Shown piece by piece: positions 1-7,448 of a stretch of 48,795 nucleotides of DNA. The stretch's first letter is position 1; the number at the start of each line of letters is the position of its first letter. Below the pieces are notes generated by a model, which was not told the origin of the DNA, did no database searches, and was given only the letters and a program-made list of their open reading frames with translations. Made by a program: the position numbers and the translations under genes. Source of the stretch: Streptomyces sp. SID8352 (GTDB taxonomy: Bacteria > Actinomycetota > Actinomycetes > Streptomycetales > Streptomycetaceae); contig NZ_WWGX01000073.1 in the NCBI RefSeq assembly GCF_009862265.1, positions 55,860 through 104,654 of the forward strand. The letters are read 5' to 3'.

Positions 1-65
1 AGACGGGATTTGAACCCGTGTAGACGGCTTTGCAGGCCGTTGCCTCGCCTCTCGGCCACTCCACC
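1..65 (-). tRNA. tRNA-Cys (GCA), 3' end cut by window edge
   Basis: Read on the minus strand the gene starts GGTGGAG at 65 and has a D-arm, an anticodon loop CTGCAAA (anticodon GCA, Cys codons UGC/UGU) and a T-arm with GGTTCAAAT. The last acceptor bases lie beyond position 1. It sits 37 bases downstream of tRNA-Gly in the same orientation, so the two are probably co-transcribed. The short spacer holds a weak GC hairpin only. Confidence 0.95.
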
Positions 66-102
66 AGGAGTGAAGGGGCCCGGGAGGCCCCATCGTTTCG
101 CG

Positions 103-175
103 AGCGGACGACGAGGTTCGAACTCGCGACCTCAACCTTGGCAAGGTTGCGCTCTACCAACTGAGCTACGTCCGC
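103..175 (-). tRNA. tRNA-Gly (GCC)
   Basis: A complete 73-base cloverleaf on the minus strand: acceptor GCGGACG pairs with CGTCCGC, the D-loop contains AGCTCAGTTGGTAGAGC, the anticodon loop is TTGCCAA (GCC, reading GGC/GGU), and the T-loop is GTTCGAAC. CCA is not encoded. It is the promoter-proximal member of a leftward tRNA pair with tRNA-Cys. Confidence 0.97.
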
Positions 176-339
176 CTGTCGGTTCGGTCCGCTTGCGCGT
201 CCCGGCGACGTGTTGAACTCTAGCGGATTCCCGGGCCAGCACAAAAACGCGTTTGCGCAGCGTGCTGCGGTGGCTCCGGTACGGGACCGGGCCGGGGCCC
301 GCCGAACACGGCGTCCGGGCCGCCTCCGTACGGCCAGCC

Positions 340-345
340 TAGACT
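340..345 (+). promoter_or_regulatory. -10 box TAGACT at leaderless spacing for pabB
   Basis: TAGACT ends seven bases before the GTG at 353, so transcription would begin within a base of the start codon. No Shine-Dalgarno sequence precedes the gene, which agrees with a leaderless mRNA. No good -35 hexamer is visible. Confidence 0.45.
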
Positions 346-352
346 CGGACAT

Positions 353-1405
353 GTGCACGAACACCCTCCCCTGGCGCGTTTCGGGGACCGCCTCGCGACC
401 GGCCTCCTCGACGTCACGAGCGACCCCGCCGCCCTCGACTCCACCGGCTTCTGGGCCGTCTGCGCCGACTTCGAGGGCCGTCTGACCTGCGCGCGCTTCG
501 CGGATGTACGGACCGTTCCGGTGCCCCCGCCGGTGCCCGGGGGATGGCGCGGACCGGGGCCCGGCGACTGGACGACCTCGCTGGACCGCGCCGCGTACAC
601 CGCCGGGGTACGGCGGATCCGCGAGCACATCGCGGCCGGGGAGGTCTACCAGGCCAACCTCTGCCGCGTCCTGTCCGCCCCGGTCGGCCCCGACGCCGAC
701 GTCGACGCCCTCACCGCCCTGCTGGCGCGCGGCAACCCGGCACCGTACGCCATGACGATCCGCGTCCCCGGCCACGGTGTGGAGATCGCCGGCGCCTCCC
801 CCGAGCTGTTCCTGCGGCGCGCCGGGCGCGTCGTGGAGTCCGGACCGATCAAGGGCACCGGGGCGACCGAGGGCGATCTGCTGGAGAAGGACTTCGCCGA
901 GAACGTGATGATCGTGGACCTCGTCCGCAACGACATCGGCCGGGTCTGCGTCAGCGGCAGCGTGACGGTGCCCGATCTGTGCGCGGTCGAGAAGCACCCC
1001 GGACTGGTGCACCTCGTGTCCACCGTGCGCGGCGAACTGCTCCCGGGCGCGGGCTGGCCGGAGCTGCTCGACGCGGCGTTCCCGCCCGGTTCGGTGACCG
1101 GGGCGCCCAAGTCGAGCGCCCTGCGGATCATCGACGCCCTGGAGACCGCCCCCCGGGGCCCCTACTGCGGCGGCACCGGCTGGGTCGACGCCGACCGGCG
1201 GACGGGGGAGCTGGCCGTCGGCATCCGCACCTTCTGGATCGACCGCGCCGAGGGGGCCCTGCGCTTCGGCACCGGGGCCGGGATCACCTGGGGGTCCGAT
1301 CCCGGACACGAGTGGCGGGAGACCGAACTCAAGGCGTCCCGGCTGCTCGCGGTAGCGTCTGGCACGTACGAGGCGAACGGCACGGGAGAGGCACTGCACA
1401 CGTGA
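353..1405 (+). CDS. pabB: Aminodeoxychorismate synthase component I (short form)
   Basis: Chorismate-binding enzyme, 350 residues, predicted to convert chorismate plus ammonia to 4-amino-4-deoxychorismate for folate. The C-terminal catalytic domain is complete: the PIKGT motif with Lys167 is the signature separating PabB from anthranilate synthase (PIAGT), and the EKDFAENVMIVDLVRND and PPGSVTGAPK segments are typical of the family. The protein is shorter than classical PabB (about 450 residues) because most of the N-terminal subdomain is absent, as in many actinobacterial stand-alone copies. It overlaps the class IV aminotransferase gene by GTGA, so the pair makes PABA in two steps. No glutaminase (pabA) gene is in the window. 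GTG at 353 was chosen because of the leaderless -10 spacing; an in-frame alternative is not obvious. Confidence 0.85.
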   Translation: MHEHPPLARFGDRLATGLLDVTSDPAALDSTGFWAVCADFEGRLTCARFADVRTVPVPPPVPGGWRGPGPGDWTTSLDRAAYTAGVRRIREHIAAGEVYQANLCRVLSAPVGPDADVDALTALLARGNPAPYAMTIRVPGHGVEIAGASPELFLRRAGRVVESGPIKGTGATEGDLLEKDFAENVMIVDLVRNDIGRVCVSGSVTVPDLCAVEKHPGLVHLVSTVRGELLPGAGWPELLDAAFPPGSVTGAPKSSALRIIDALETAPRGPYCGGTGWVDADRRTGELAVGIRTFWIDRAEGALRFGTGAGITWGSDPGHEWRETELKASRLLAVASGTYEANGTGEALHT

Positions 1406-2223
1406 AGATCTGGCTCGACGGCGGGCTCCAGGACATCCGGTCCGCCCGCGTCTCCGTCCTCGACCACGGGCTGACCGTGGGCGACGGCATCTTCGAGACG
1501 CTCAGGACGACGGACGGCAGGCCGTTCGCCCTCACCCGGCACCTCGACCGGCTGACCCGCTCGGCCCGCGGCCTCGGCCTGCCCGACCCGGACCTCGACG
1601 AGGTCCGCCGCGCCTGCGCCGCGGTCCTGGAGGCGAACCCGATGCCGCTGGGCCGGCTGCGGATCACCTACACCGGCGGCCACGGCCCGCTCGGCTCGGA
1701 CCGCGGCGAGCAGGGCACCACGCTGGTCGTGGCCCTCGGCGGGACCGAACGCCGCCCCGACACCACCGCCGTGATCACGGTGCCCTGGACCCGCAACGAA
1801 CGCGGCGCGCTCACCGGCCTGAAGACGACCTCCTACGCCGAGAACGTCGTCGCCCTCGCCCGCGCGCGCGAACGGGGCGCCAGCGAGGCCCTGTTCGGCA
1901 ACACCGCGGGGCGGCTGTGCGAGGGCACCGGCTCCAACGTCTTCGTCGTGCTCGACGGCGAGATCCACACCCCGCCGCTCGCCTCCGGCTGCCTCGCCGG
2001 CGTCACCCGGGCCCTGGCCGTGGAGTGGACCGGCGCCCGGGAGACCGATCTGCCGATGGACGTCCTGGACCGCGCCGACGAGGTCTTCCTCACCTCCACG
2101 CTGCGGGACGTGCAGGCCGTGCGCCGGATCGACGACCGCACCCTGCCCGGCGCCCCCGGCCCGGTGACCGCCAAGGCCATGCGGGTCTTCGAGGAGCGAG
2201 CCGCGGACGACCTGGACCCGTGA
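1402..2223 (+). CDS. pabC: Class IV aminotransferase / 4-amino-4-deoxychorismate lyase
   Basis: PLP enzyme of fold type IV, 273 residues, predicted to split aminodeoxychorismate into p-aminobenzoate and pyruvate. The N-terminus has DHGLTVGDGIFETLR, the usual substrate-side strand; Lys141 in LKTTSYAENV is the expected Schiff-base lysine; GTGSNVF and SGCLAGVTR are the PLP-phosphate binding segments. Translationally coupled to pabB (GTG start inside the upstream stop, GTGA). A branched-chain or D-amino-acid aminotransferase would share these motifs, so the lyase call rests on the pabB neighbour. A 12-bp hairpin follows the stop. Confidence 0.8.
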   Translation: MKIWLDGGLQDIRSARVSVLDHGLTVGDGIFETLRTTDGRPFALTRHLDRLTRSARGLGLPDPDLDEVRRACAAVLEANPMPLGRLRITYTGGHGPLGSDRGEQGTTLVVALGGTERRPDTTAVITVPWTRNERGALTGLKTTSYAENVVALARARERGASEALFGNTAGRLCEGTGSNVFVVLDGEIHTPPLASGCLAGVTRALAVEWTGARETDLPMDVLDRADEVFLTSTLRDVQAVRRIDDRTLPGAPGPVTAKAMRVFEERAADDLDP

Positions 2224-2248
2224 CCTCCACGGCCCCCGGGGGCTCAAC

Positions 2249-2283
2249 GGGACTCCCGGGGGCCCACGGGTCCCGGGAGTCCC
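2249..2283 (+). terminator. Hairpin after pabC
   Basis: GGGACTCCCGGG (2249-2260) pairs perfectly with CCCGGGAGTCCC (2272-2283) around an 11-base loop. There is no T tract, which is common for Streptomyces terminators. Confidence 0.45.
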
Positions 2284-2383
2284 GCGCGTCCGCCGCGTCC
2301 CCCGGAACCCCCGTGTCTCCCCGGCATCCCCGCGTCCCGGGCCGGGCGGCATCGGGAGCGGGCCAACAACCCTGGGAAAAGGG

Positions 2384-2412
2384 CTGATTCACGCGCTCCC
2401 GCCGGGTAGAAA
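2384..2412 (+). promoter_or_regulatory. Promoter CTGATT-N17-TAGAAA of the GNAT gene
   Basis: CTGATT at 2384-2389 and TAGAAA at 2407-2412 are 17 bases apart. The expected start of transcription coincides with the ATG at 2420, suggesting a leaderless mRNA. Confidence 0.45.
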
Positions 2413-2419
2413 TCGCAGG

Positions 2420-3244
2420 ATGACCACTACCCTGCGGCCGACCGAGCCGCTCCAGCAGGCGGCCGACGGGACCCGTTCCCGCCACTTCCAGGTGTGCGTG
2501 AACAGCCGTCCCGTCGGTGCGGTGCACCTCGCCACGGATCCCTCGTCCGGTGGCGCGGCGGCCCTGATCCACTCCCTGAGCATCGACGAACCCGACCGCC
2601 GCCGCGGCCGGGGCACGGTCGCGGCGCTCGCCGCCGAGGAGGTGGCGCGGAGCTGGGGCTGCCGCAGGCTCGAAGCGGCCGTCCCGGCGGGCTCCGAGGC
2701 GGGCACCGCGCTGGCCCGCGCCCTCGGCTACACCCTGCGCAACAGGAACATGGCCAAGCGGCTCGGCGGCGCCCCGCCCGCCCTGCCCCCGGGCAGCACC
2801 GCGCGGGCCATGGCGCCGGACGAGTTCGGGGACTGGCTCGCGGCCGAGACGGAGTCGTACGTCCGGGCCTGGACCGAGCGTGGCATGACCGAGGAGCAGG
2901 CCCGCGCCAAGGCCCGGCACGACCACGAGAAGCTGCTGCCGCGCGGCGCGGACACCGAGGGCATGCTGATCAGCGTGCTGGAGCACGAGGGCACCCGGGT
3001 CGGCACCCTCTGGCTCGCGCTCCAGGACGAGCGGTCGTTCGTCTTCGACGTTGAGGCCGACGCCGCCCACCGGGGCCGCGGGCACGGCCGCACGCTGTTG
3101 CTGCTGGCCGAGGCCCAGACCCTGGCCGCCGGGCGCGGTGCGATCGGCCTCAACGTCTTCGCGGGCAATACCCCGGCCGAGCGGCTCTACGAGGGACTCG
3201 GCTACGTGACGACGCTGTACGCGTACTACAAGCCCCTGCTGTAG
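2420..3244 (+). CDS. GNAT-family N-acetyltransferase, two-domain
   Basis: 274 residues with two GNAT-like halves. The first has an acetyl-CoA loop RRRGRGT near residues 60-66; the second and better conserved has HRGRGHGRTL near 217-226 followed by GLNVFAGNTPAERLYEGLGY, the classic GNAT motif A to motif B region. The substrate cannot be told from sequence; a duplicated GNAT fold also occurs in mycothiol synthase and antibiotic acetyltransferases, but nothing here points to either. The gene is single, between a hairpin after pabC and a convergent terminator. The ATG lies seven bases after a TAGAAA box and has no clear ribosome site. Confidence 0.85.
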   Translation: MTTTLRPTEPLQQAADGTRSRHFQVCVNSRPVGAVHLATDPSSGGAAALIHSLSIDEPDRRRGRGTVAALAAEEVARSWGCRRLEAAVPAGSEAGTALARALGYTLRNRNMAKRLGGAPPALPPGSTARAMAPDEFGDWLAAETESYVRAWTERGMTEEQARAKARHDHEKLLPRGADTEGMLISVLEHEGTRVGTLWLALQDERSFVFDVEADAAHRGRGHGRTLLLLAEAQTLAAGRGAIGLNVFAGNTPAERLYEGLGYVTTLYAYYKPLL

Positions 3245-3383
3245 GGGGCGGGACGCGGGCGGTACGGCCGCCGGGCCGTTCCCGACGCGTGCGGGCGTCC
3301 GCCCCGGGGGCCGCCGCCACGCGCGCGGCGGCGGCCACGCGCGGGGAGGTCCTGGCTGCCGGTCCCGGCACTTCGGGCACCCC

Positions 3384-3411
3384 GTGCCCCCGGGACGCCC
3401 GCCGGGGGCAC
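3384..3411. terminator. Convergent terminator hairpin
   Basis: GTGCCCCCGG (3384-3393) pairs with CCGGGGGCAC (3402-3411) across an 8-base loop. It lies between the convergent GNAT and DsbA-like genes. Further GC-rich inverted repeats follow to about 3460; I see no gene in 3245-3513. Confidence 0.5.
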
Positions 3412-3513
3412 CCGGGATCCCGGAGAGCCGGGCCCCGGGACCCCGGATCTCCGGGAACGCCCGCGGGGCGCCCCGGGGACGCGGCCCCGCGGCCCGGATT
3501 CCGGCGCGGTGGC

Positions 3514-4041
3514 TCAGTCCTGCGGGGCGGTGGCCAGCAGCCGGTCCGCGATCTCCTCGATCCGCTCGCGCAGCCCCTCCTGGCTCCTGCCGCCGTCCAG
3601 CCGCTCACCGCCGATCACATAGGTGGGGGTGCCGGTCACGCCGATCGCCTTGCCTTCGGCCTGGTCGGCGTCCACGATCAGGATGTGCCGTCCGTCGATC
3701 AGGGCGGTGTCGAACTCCTCGGCGTCCAGCCCCAGCCCCCGGGCCACCTCGACGAGCAGCGGCTCACCACCGCGGTCCAGCTCCTCGACCCGCTCCAGCA
3801 CGGCCTCCGCGTACGGCCACCCCCGGCCCTGCGCCGCGGCCTCCTCGGCGGCCTGGGCGGCGGGGAAGGCCTGCTTGTGCTTCTCCAGCGGGAAGTGCCG
3901 GAGCCTGATGTCCAGCCGTTCGCCGTACCGGGCGCGCAGGGCGCGCAGATCGTCGAGAGCGGTACGGCAGTCGGGGCACTGGAGCTCGAACCAGACGTCG
4001 AGCACGGCCGCGGGGGAGCGGTCGGGGGCGGAGTCACTCAT
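3514..4041 (-). CDS. DsbA-family (FrnE-like) thiol oxidoreductase, cytoplasmic
   Basis: 175 residues of thioredoxin fold with the active-site pair Cys22-Pro-Asp-Cys25 near the N-terminus and the cis-proline segment GVTGTPTYVIGG near residue 140. The helical insert between them is typical of DsbA/FrnE proteins. There is no signal peptide or lipobox, so it probably acts in the cytoplasm in thiol reduction or isomerisation. ATG at 4041 is preceded by a GGGGGG ribosome site; upstream in-frame codons look like intergenic sequence. It is divergent from the small membrane-protein gene at 4232. Confidence 0.85.
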   Translation of the reverse strand: MSDSAPDRSPAAVLDVWFELQCPDCRTALDDLRALRARYGERLDIRLRHFPLEKHKQAFPAAQAAEEAAAQGRGWPYAEAVLERVEELDRGGEPLLVEVARGLGLDAEEFDTALIDGRHILIVDADQAEGKAIGVTGTPTYVIGGERLDGGRSQEGLRERIEEIADRLLATAPQD

Positions 4042-4231
4042 CCCCCCAGTCTTCCAGCCCGCGCCCGGCCCCCTCGCATCGCCCGGGGCGGCACGGGCCC
4101 GGCCGGGGGCGCGGTGGGAGGGTGACCCCGAGATGTCCCTGATGTTCACCCCGGGACGTGGCGCCCGGGGGTGCGGGCGGGGCAGGATGGAAGGGAGACG
4201 CGCCACCGCACGACCGAGCCTGGAGGACCGC

Positions 4232-4675
4232 ATGATTGCCGAGACCGTCTGCTCAGCGGTGTCCGCGGCCGGCCTGGGCATCGCCGCGGTCACCGCGTAC
4301 CGGAGGTGTTTCCTCGCGGCCGTCCGCGTCGCCGCCTACGCCCTCGTCCCGCTGGGCCTGGTGCTCACCGGGGCCGTGAAGTGGCTGTCCGGCCTCGCCG
4401 TCAGCCCGACCGCCTGGGTCGGCTTCGCCCTGCTCGGCGTCTCCTGGCTGCTGTTCATGATCGTTCGTACGGTGGAGCGCCGCCGCGCAGGCACCCCGCG
4501 CGAGGAGCGCGGAGCGGCCGGGGCCGCACCCCGCGGCGAAGCGGTGGCCCCGGCCGCCTCCAAGCCCGCCGTGGGCGGGGCGTCCCGCGCGGTCGCCCGG
4601 CCGGGGAGCGGATCGTCCCGCGGCGAGGACGACTTCAGCGACATCGAGGCCATCCTCAAGAAGCACGGCATATGA
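4232..4675 (+). CDS. Membrane protein of unknown function with acidic C-terminal tail motif
   Basis: 147 residues. Three hydrophobic segments are visible at about 8-22, 33-52 and 60-79, followed by a charged Ala/Arg/Gly-rich cytoplasmic stretch and a distinct end DDFSDIEAILKKHGI (133-147), which looks like a conserved amphipathic docking helix. I do not recognise a characterised family. ATG at 4232 follows TGGAGGA at good spacing, which decides the start over longer in-frame options. No operon partner is visible; a GC hairpin lies shortly after the stop. Confidence 0.75.
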   Translation: MIAETVCSAVSAAGLGIAAVTAYRRCFLAAVRVAAYALVPLGLVLTGAVKWLSGLAVSPTAWVGFALLGVSWLLFMIVRTVERRRAGTPREERGAAGAAPRGEAVAPAASKPAVGGASRAVARPGSGSSRGEDDFSDIEAILKKHGI

Positions 4676-4872
4676 CGGGGCGGGCGCCCGGCCCCGCCCG
4701 GTGCCCGCCCGCTGCCCCGTCGGGCCTGCGGTCCCCCGAGGTCCACGGCCGCTCCGGAACGATCACAAGCCGAACCGGGCAGAGCGGGATCTTGCGGAAT
4801 TCGGCGAACTCCCGGTCAATGCGGGCAAGGTGATCGCGCGCGGCACCTGAACTGCGCCATCATCGCCGCGAG

Positions 4873-5052
4873 ATGCAGGACACCACTCAGCTGGACACAC
4901 AGCTGGACACGAGACAGAGCGACCCCGCGCTCCCGGAGCATGAACCGCGCGGCTGCCTCTTCGCCCTTTCCCAGCCACCGCTCATGATCTTCCTCGCGGT
5001 GATCGGGTGTCTGCTGCTCATGGCCGCGTTGCACGACCTGCTGTTGCTGTGA
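4873..5052 (+). CDS. Small (59-residue) single-span membrane protein
   Basis: An ATG at 4873 opens 59 codons ending TGA at 5050-5052. The first half is polar with repeated LDTQLDT; the second half is a hydrophobic span, PPLMIFLAVIGCLLLMAALHDLLLL, written here in parts: PPLMIFLAVIGC then LLLMAALHDLLLL to the end. Most codons end in G or C, as expected for a real Streptomyces gene. No strong ribosome site is seen. The gene is convergent with the CGNR gene, and a hairpin at 5067-5087 separates them. A Sec-independent tail-anchored protein is plausible; the function is unknown. Confidence 0.6.
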   Translation: MQDTTQLDTQLDTRQSDPALPEHEPRGCLFALSQPPLMIFLAVIGCLLLMAALHDLLLL

Positions 5053-5066
5053 GCCGTACCCGCGCT

Positions 5067-5087
5067 CCCCGGCGTCACCCGCCGGGG
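5067..5087. terminator. Convergent terminator hairpin
   Basis: CCCCGGCG (5067-5074) pairs with CGCCGGGG (5080-5087), loop TCACC. It lies in the 43-base gap between the small membrane-protein gene and the CGNR gene, both reading into it. Confidence 0.5.
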
Positions 5088-5095
5088 GCCGCGAC

Positions 5096-5656
5096 TCAGC
5101 CCGCGGCCTCCTTGCGGCGCGCCCGGTAGGCGGCCACGTGCAGCCGGTTCCCGCAGGTACGGCTGTCGCAGTAGCGCCGGGAGCGGTTGCGCGACAGGTC
5201 GACGAAGGCCCGCCCGCAGTCGGGGGCCTCGCAGCGGCGCAGCCGCTCCTGCTCCCCGGCGACCACGAAGAAGGCCAGCGCCATCCCGCAGTCGGCGGCC
5301 AGGTGGTCCGCGATCGAGGCGCCGGGCGCGAAGTAGTGGATGTGCCAGTCGTAGCCGTCGTGGTCGGTGAGGCGGGGCGTGGTGCCGGCCGCGGCGACCA
5401 ACTCGTTGATCAGCTCTGCGGCGGCCCGCGCGTCGGACGCGGCGAAGACGGTCGAGAACCGCCCGCGGATCTCCCGCACCGCCGTGAGATCCTCCTCGGT
5501 CAGGGAGCCCACGTCGCTGATCTCGTGCGCCGCCACGAACTGCTCCAGGGCCGCGAGGTCCGACAGCCCGTCCGCCGCCGAGGTCTCCTCCGGCACGGTG
5601 TTCACCAGATCCACCACGGTGTCGAGCGCGCACCGGGTGTCGTGGGTGATCAGCAC
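5096..5656 (-). CDS. CGNR zinc-finger regulator (ABATE domain)
   Basis: 186 residues. The N-terminal part is an ABATE-type stress-domain with the usual DTVVDLVNT opening; the C-terminal zinc finger has Cys-X4-Cys (CEAPDC) and Cys-X4-Cys (CDSRTC) followed immediately by GNR, the CGNR signature, then a basic helix AAYRARRK. The family is thought to bind DNA as transcription regulators; targets are unknown. GTG at 5656 is preferred to a start 31 codons upstream because AGGGAG lies eight bases before it and the protein then begins LITHDTR as in homologues I recall. It lies downstream of ssgB on the same strand with a 212-base gap. Confidence 0.85.
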   Translation of the reverse strand: MLITHDTRCALDTVVDLVNTVPEETSAADGLSDLAALEQFVAAHEISDVGSLTEEDLTAVREIRGRFSTVFAASDARAAAELINELVAAAGTTPRLTDHDGYDWHIHYFAPGASIADHLAADCGMALAFFVVAGEQERLRRCEAPDCGRAFVDLSRNRSRRYCDSRTCGNRLHVAAYRARRKEAAG

Positions 5657-5868
5657 GATTCGCTCCCTGGCCTGGGGGTCGGGCGGGCGCCCGCCGATGC
5701 TGGCCGATGGTAGTGGCTTCCGCGGCGCGGGGCCCGGGGGAGCGCGCACCGGTGCCGCCCCCGTGCGATCGCGCGGTGACGGCGTCGGCGTGTGCCGTAT
5801 GCGGTTGTCCGTACCCGTGCCGTCACCCCGAGTCGACGGCGCCGGGCGGCCTGGTGCGCCCTCGCGCC

Positions 5869-6282
5869 CTAGCTTTCCGCCAGGATGTGCGAGAGCTCCT
5901 GATCAAGGTCGAAGTGCCGGTGCTCCGTGCCCGGCGGCACGGCGGCGTCGGTGCGCTTCAGGAAGGACTCCAGGGCCCGCGCGGGGGCCTCCAGCAGCGC
6001 CTCGCCCTCCGGGGAGCTGAGGGCGATGCACACGACGCCCTGGCCGTGGCTGCGCGACGGCCAGACGCGGACGTCGCCGGTGCCGGTGGGCCGGTGGAGG
6101 CCTTCGGCGAGGAGGTCGCGGGCGAACACCCACTCGACGGTCTCCTCGGCTCCGGTGTGGAAGGTGGCGTGCACGGCGTAGGGATCGGCCGTGTCGTACC
6201 GCAGGCCTGCGGGGACAGGCAGGGAGGACTCGCTCGACACAACGAGGCGCAGGTGCAGCTCGCAGCTGACCGTGGTGTTCAT
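5869..6282 (-). CDS. ssgB: Sporulation-specific cell division activator SsgB
   Basis: 137 residues, matching the length and sequence I remember for SsgB, the most conserved SsgA-like protein of sporulating actinomycetes. The start MNTTVSCELHLRLV, the central VWPSRSHGQGVV and the C-terminal DLDQELSHILAES are characteristic. SsgB, with SsgA, recruits FtsZ to septum sites in aerial hyphae and acts at the membrane-proximal division plane. ATG at 6282 follows AAAGG. The upstream 190 bases are shared with the divergent TIGR02611 gene. The presence of this gene is the best single marker that the organism is a sporulating streptomycete. Confidence 0.95.
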   Translation of the reverse strand: MNTTVSCELHLRLVVSSESSLPVPAGLRYDTADPYAVHATFHTGAEETVEWVFARDLLAEGLHRPTGTGDVRVWPSRSHGQGVVCIALSSPEGEALLEAPARALESFLKRTDAAVPPGTEHRHFDLDQELSHILAES

Positions 6283-6341
6283 AAGCGCCAGGGCCTTTCG
6301 CTCAGTGTGCGCTCGGGGATTCGCACGTCGGCGAAATCGAC

Positions 6342-6367
6342 ATGCCACCTACGCTGCCGTTGTAAAC
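6342..6367 (-). promoter_or_regulatory. Possible stress-sigma promoter of ssgB
   Basis: On the minus strand GTTT (6364-6367) is followed 14 bases later by GGTGGC (6344-6349) within GTAGGTGGCAT. Sigma-B/H class promoters read GTTT-N14-16-GGGTAT, so only the first half fits well. SigmaH control of ssgB is reported for S. coelicolor (recalled). Confidence 0.3.
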
Positions 6368-6473
6368 CCCTCTGCGTGTTTTGCCTGCCTTTATGTAACT
6401 CATCCGGCCGAGAGATCGTTTGTCGAGGTGCGTCCATTCCGGTGATCGGATTGCTCGGGTAGGGTTCCGTCAT

Positions 6474-6941
6474 ATGAATACGGGGAGTGACGGGCCCGGC
6501 GACGGCGGCCCGGAGGAAGACGGAGCGGGGTCGAGCGGCACGGGGCCGGACCGGACCGGGGGCGGGCGGGCGCTCGGCTCCCGGGCGCCGGAGTTCATCA
6601 GGGCCCGCCGCGCCCTCCACGTGAGCTGGCAGGTCGGCGTCTTCGTGATCGGGCTGGCGGTCGTGGTCGTCGGCGTGATCATGCTGCCGCTGCCCGGTCC
6701 CGGCTGGGTCGTGATCTTCGGCGGCATGGCGATCTGGTCGACCGAGTTCGTCTGGGCCCAGCTCGTGCTGCGCTGGACCAAGCGGAAGGTCACCGAGGCC
6801 GCCCAGCGGGCCCTCGACCCCCGGGTACGACGGCGCAATATCGCCCTGACCTCCGTCGGGCTGGTGATCATGGCCGCATTCATCGGCTTCTACGTGTGGA
6901 AGTTCGGCCTGGTCGCGCCCTGGAAGGTCGACGACCAGTGA
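6474..6941 (+). CDS. TIGR02611-family membrane protein
   Basis: 155 residues. A disordered Gly/Asp/Ser-rich N-terminus (1-37) precedes a long hydrophobic region at 53-92 containing the PLPGPGW turn that marks the actinobacterial TIGR02611 family, and a second span at about 122-142. The PGPG motif between two hydrophobic stretches suggests a re-entrant or paired helix. Function is not known. It diverges from ssgB and is followed by tRNA-Val. The ATG at 6474 lacks a strong ribosome site. Confidence 0.8.
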   Translation: MNTGSDGPGDGGPEEDGAGSSGTGPDRTGGGRALGSRAPEFIRARRALHVSWQVGVFVIGLAVVVVGVIMLPLPGPGWVVIFGGMAIWSTEFVWAQLVLRWTKRKVTEAAQRALDPRVRRRNIALTSVGLVIMAAFIGFYVWKFGLVAPWKVDDQ

Positions 6942-7012
6942 CCGGCGGCGGACGGCTGCGGGCGATGGTCACGGGCACCCCCTGACATGGGGTAATGTTC
7001 TTCCTGCACCCG

Positions 7013-7084
7013 GGGCGATTGGCTCAGTGGTAGAGCGCTTCGTTCACACCGAAGAGGTCACTGGTTCGAACCCAGTATCGCCCA
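7013..7084 (+). tRNA. tRNA-Val (CAC), copy 1
   Basis: 72-base cloverleaf with acceptor GGGCGAT/ATCGCCC, D-loop GCTCAGTGGTAGAGC, anticodon stem CTTCG/CGAAG enclosing TTCACAC (anticodon CAC, codon GUG) and T-loop GTTCGAAC. CCA is not encoded. A TAATGT box at 6993-6998 could be its -10. Identical in sequence to the copy at 7935. Confidence 0.97.
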
Positions 7085-7095
7085 CCGGATCATCG

Positions 7096-7130
7096 AATGG
7101 CCCGGCCCGAGATCGTGGGCCGGGCCATTT
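7096..7130 (+). terminator. Terminator of tRNA-Val copy 1
   Basis: AATGGCCCGGCCC (7096-7108) pairs with GGGCCGGGCCATT (7117-7129), a perfect 13-bp stem with an 8-base loop, followed by TTTCGTT. Confidence 0.75.
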
Positions 7131-7448
7131 CGTTGGTCGCGCGAGCGGGCGCCGGCGCGGGTGGTACGGCGTCGGAGGTGACGGTCCGTCATCGCCCTTC
7201 CCGGCGCGGGCCCCGGGGTGAATCCGGCGGCGCCGACGCGGCGTTCCGCCGCCACAACCGCCGCGAGGCGAAATCAAGGGCCGCTTCCGGCCGTTCATCC
7301 GCATACCCGGGAAGCCCAACGCGTGGGCGTCCGGCGGGAATCCGGCGAACGCCTTCCGGGAATGCGCCCGGTTTTTCCCGGAACACCGCGGAGTGAATAC
7401 CGGCCCGTCCGGCACTCGCGCCGCGGGGGAGCCCGCCACACTGTCCCC
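7131..7448. other. Intergenic region without a recognised gene
   Basis: 318 bases between the first tRNA terminator and the SRPBCC gene. Base composition is locally less GC-rich around 7240-7400. I see no RNA gene, repeat or convincing reading frame. CACACT at 7437-7442 may serve as the -10 of the following gene. Confidence 0.5.
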
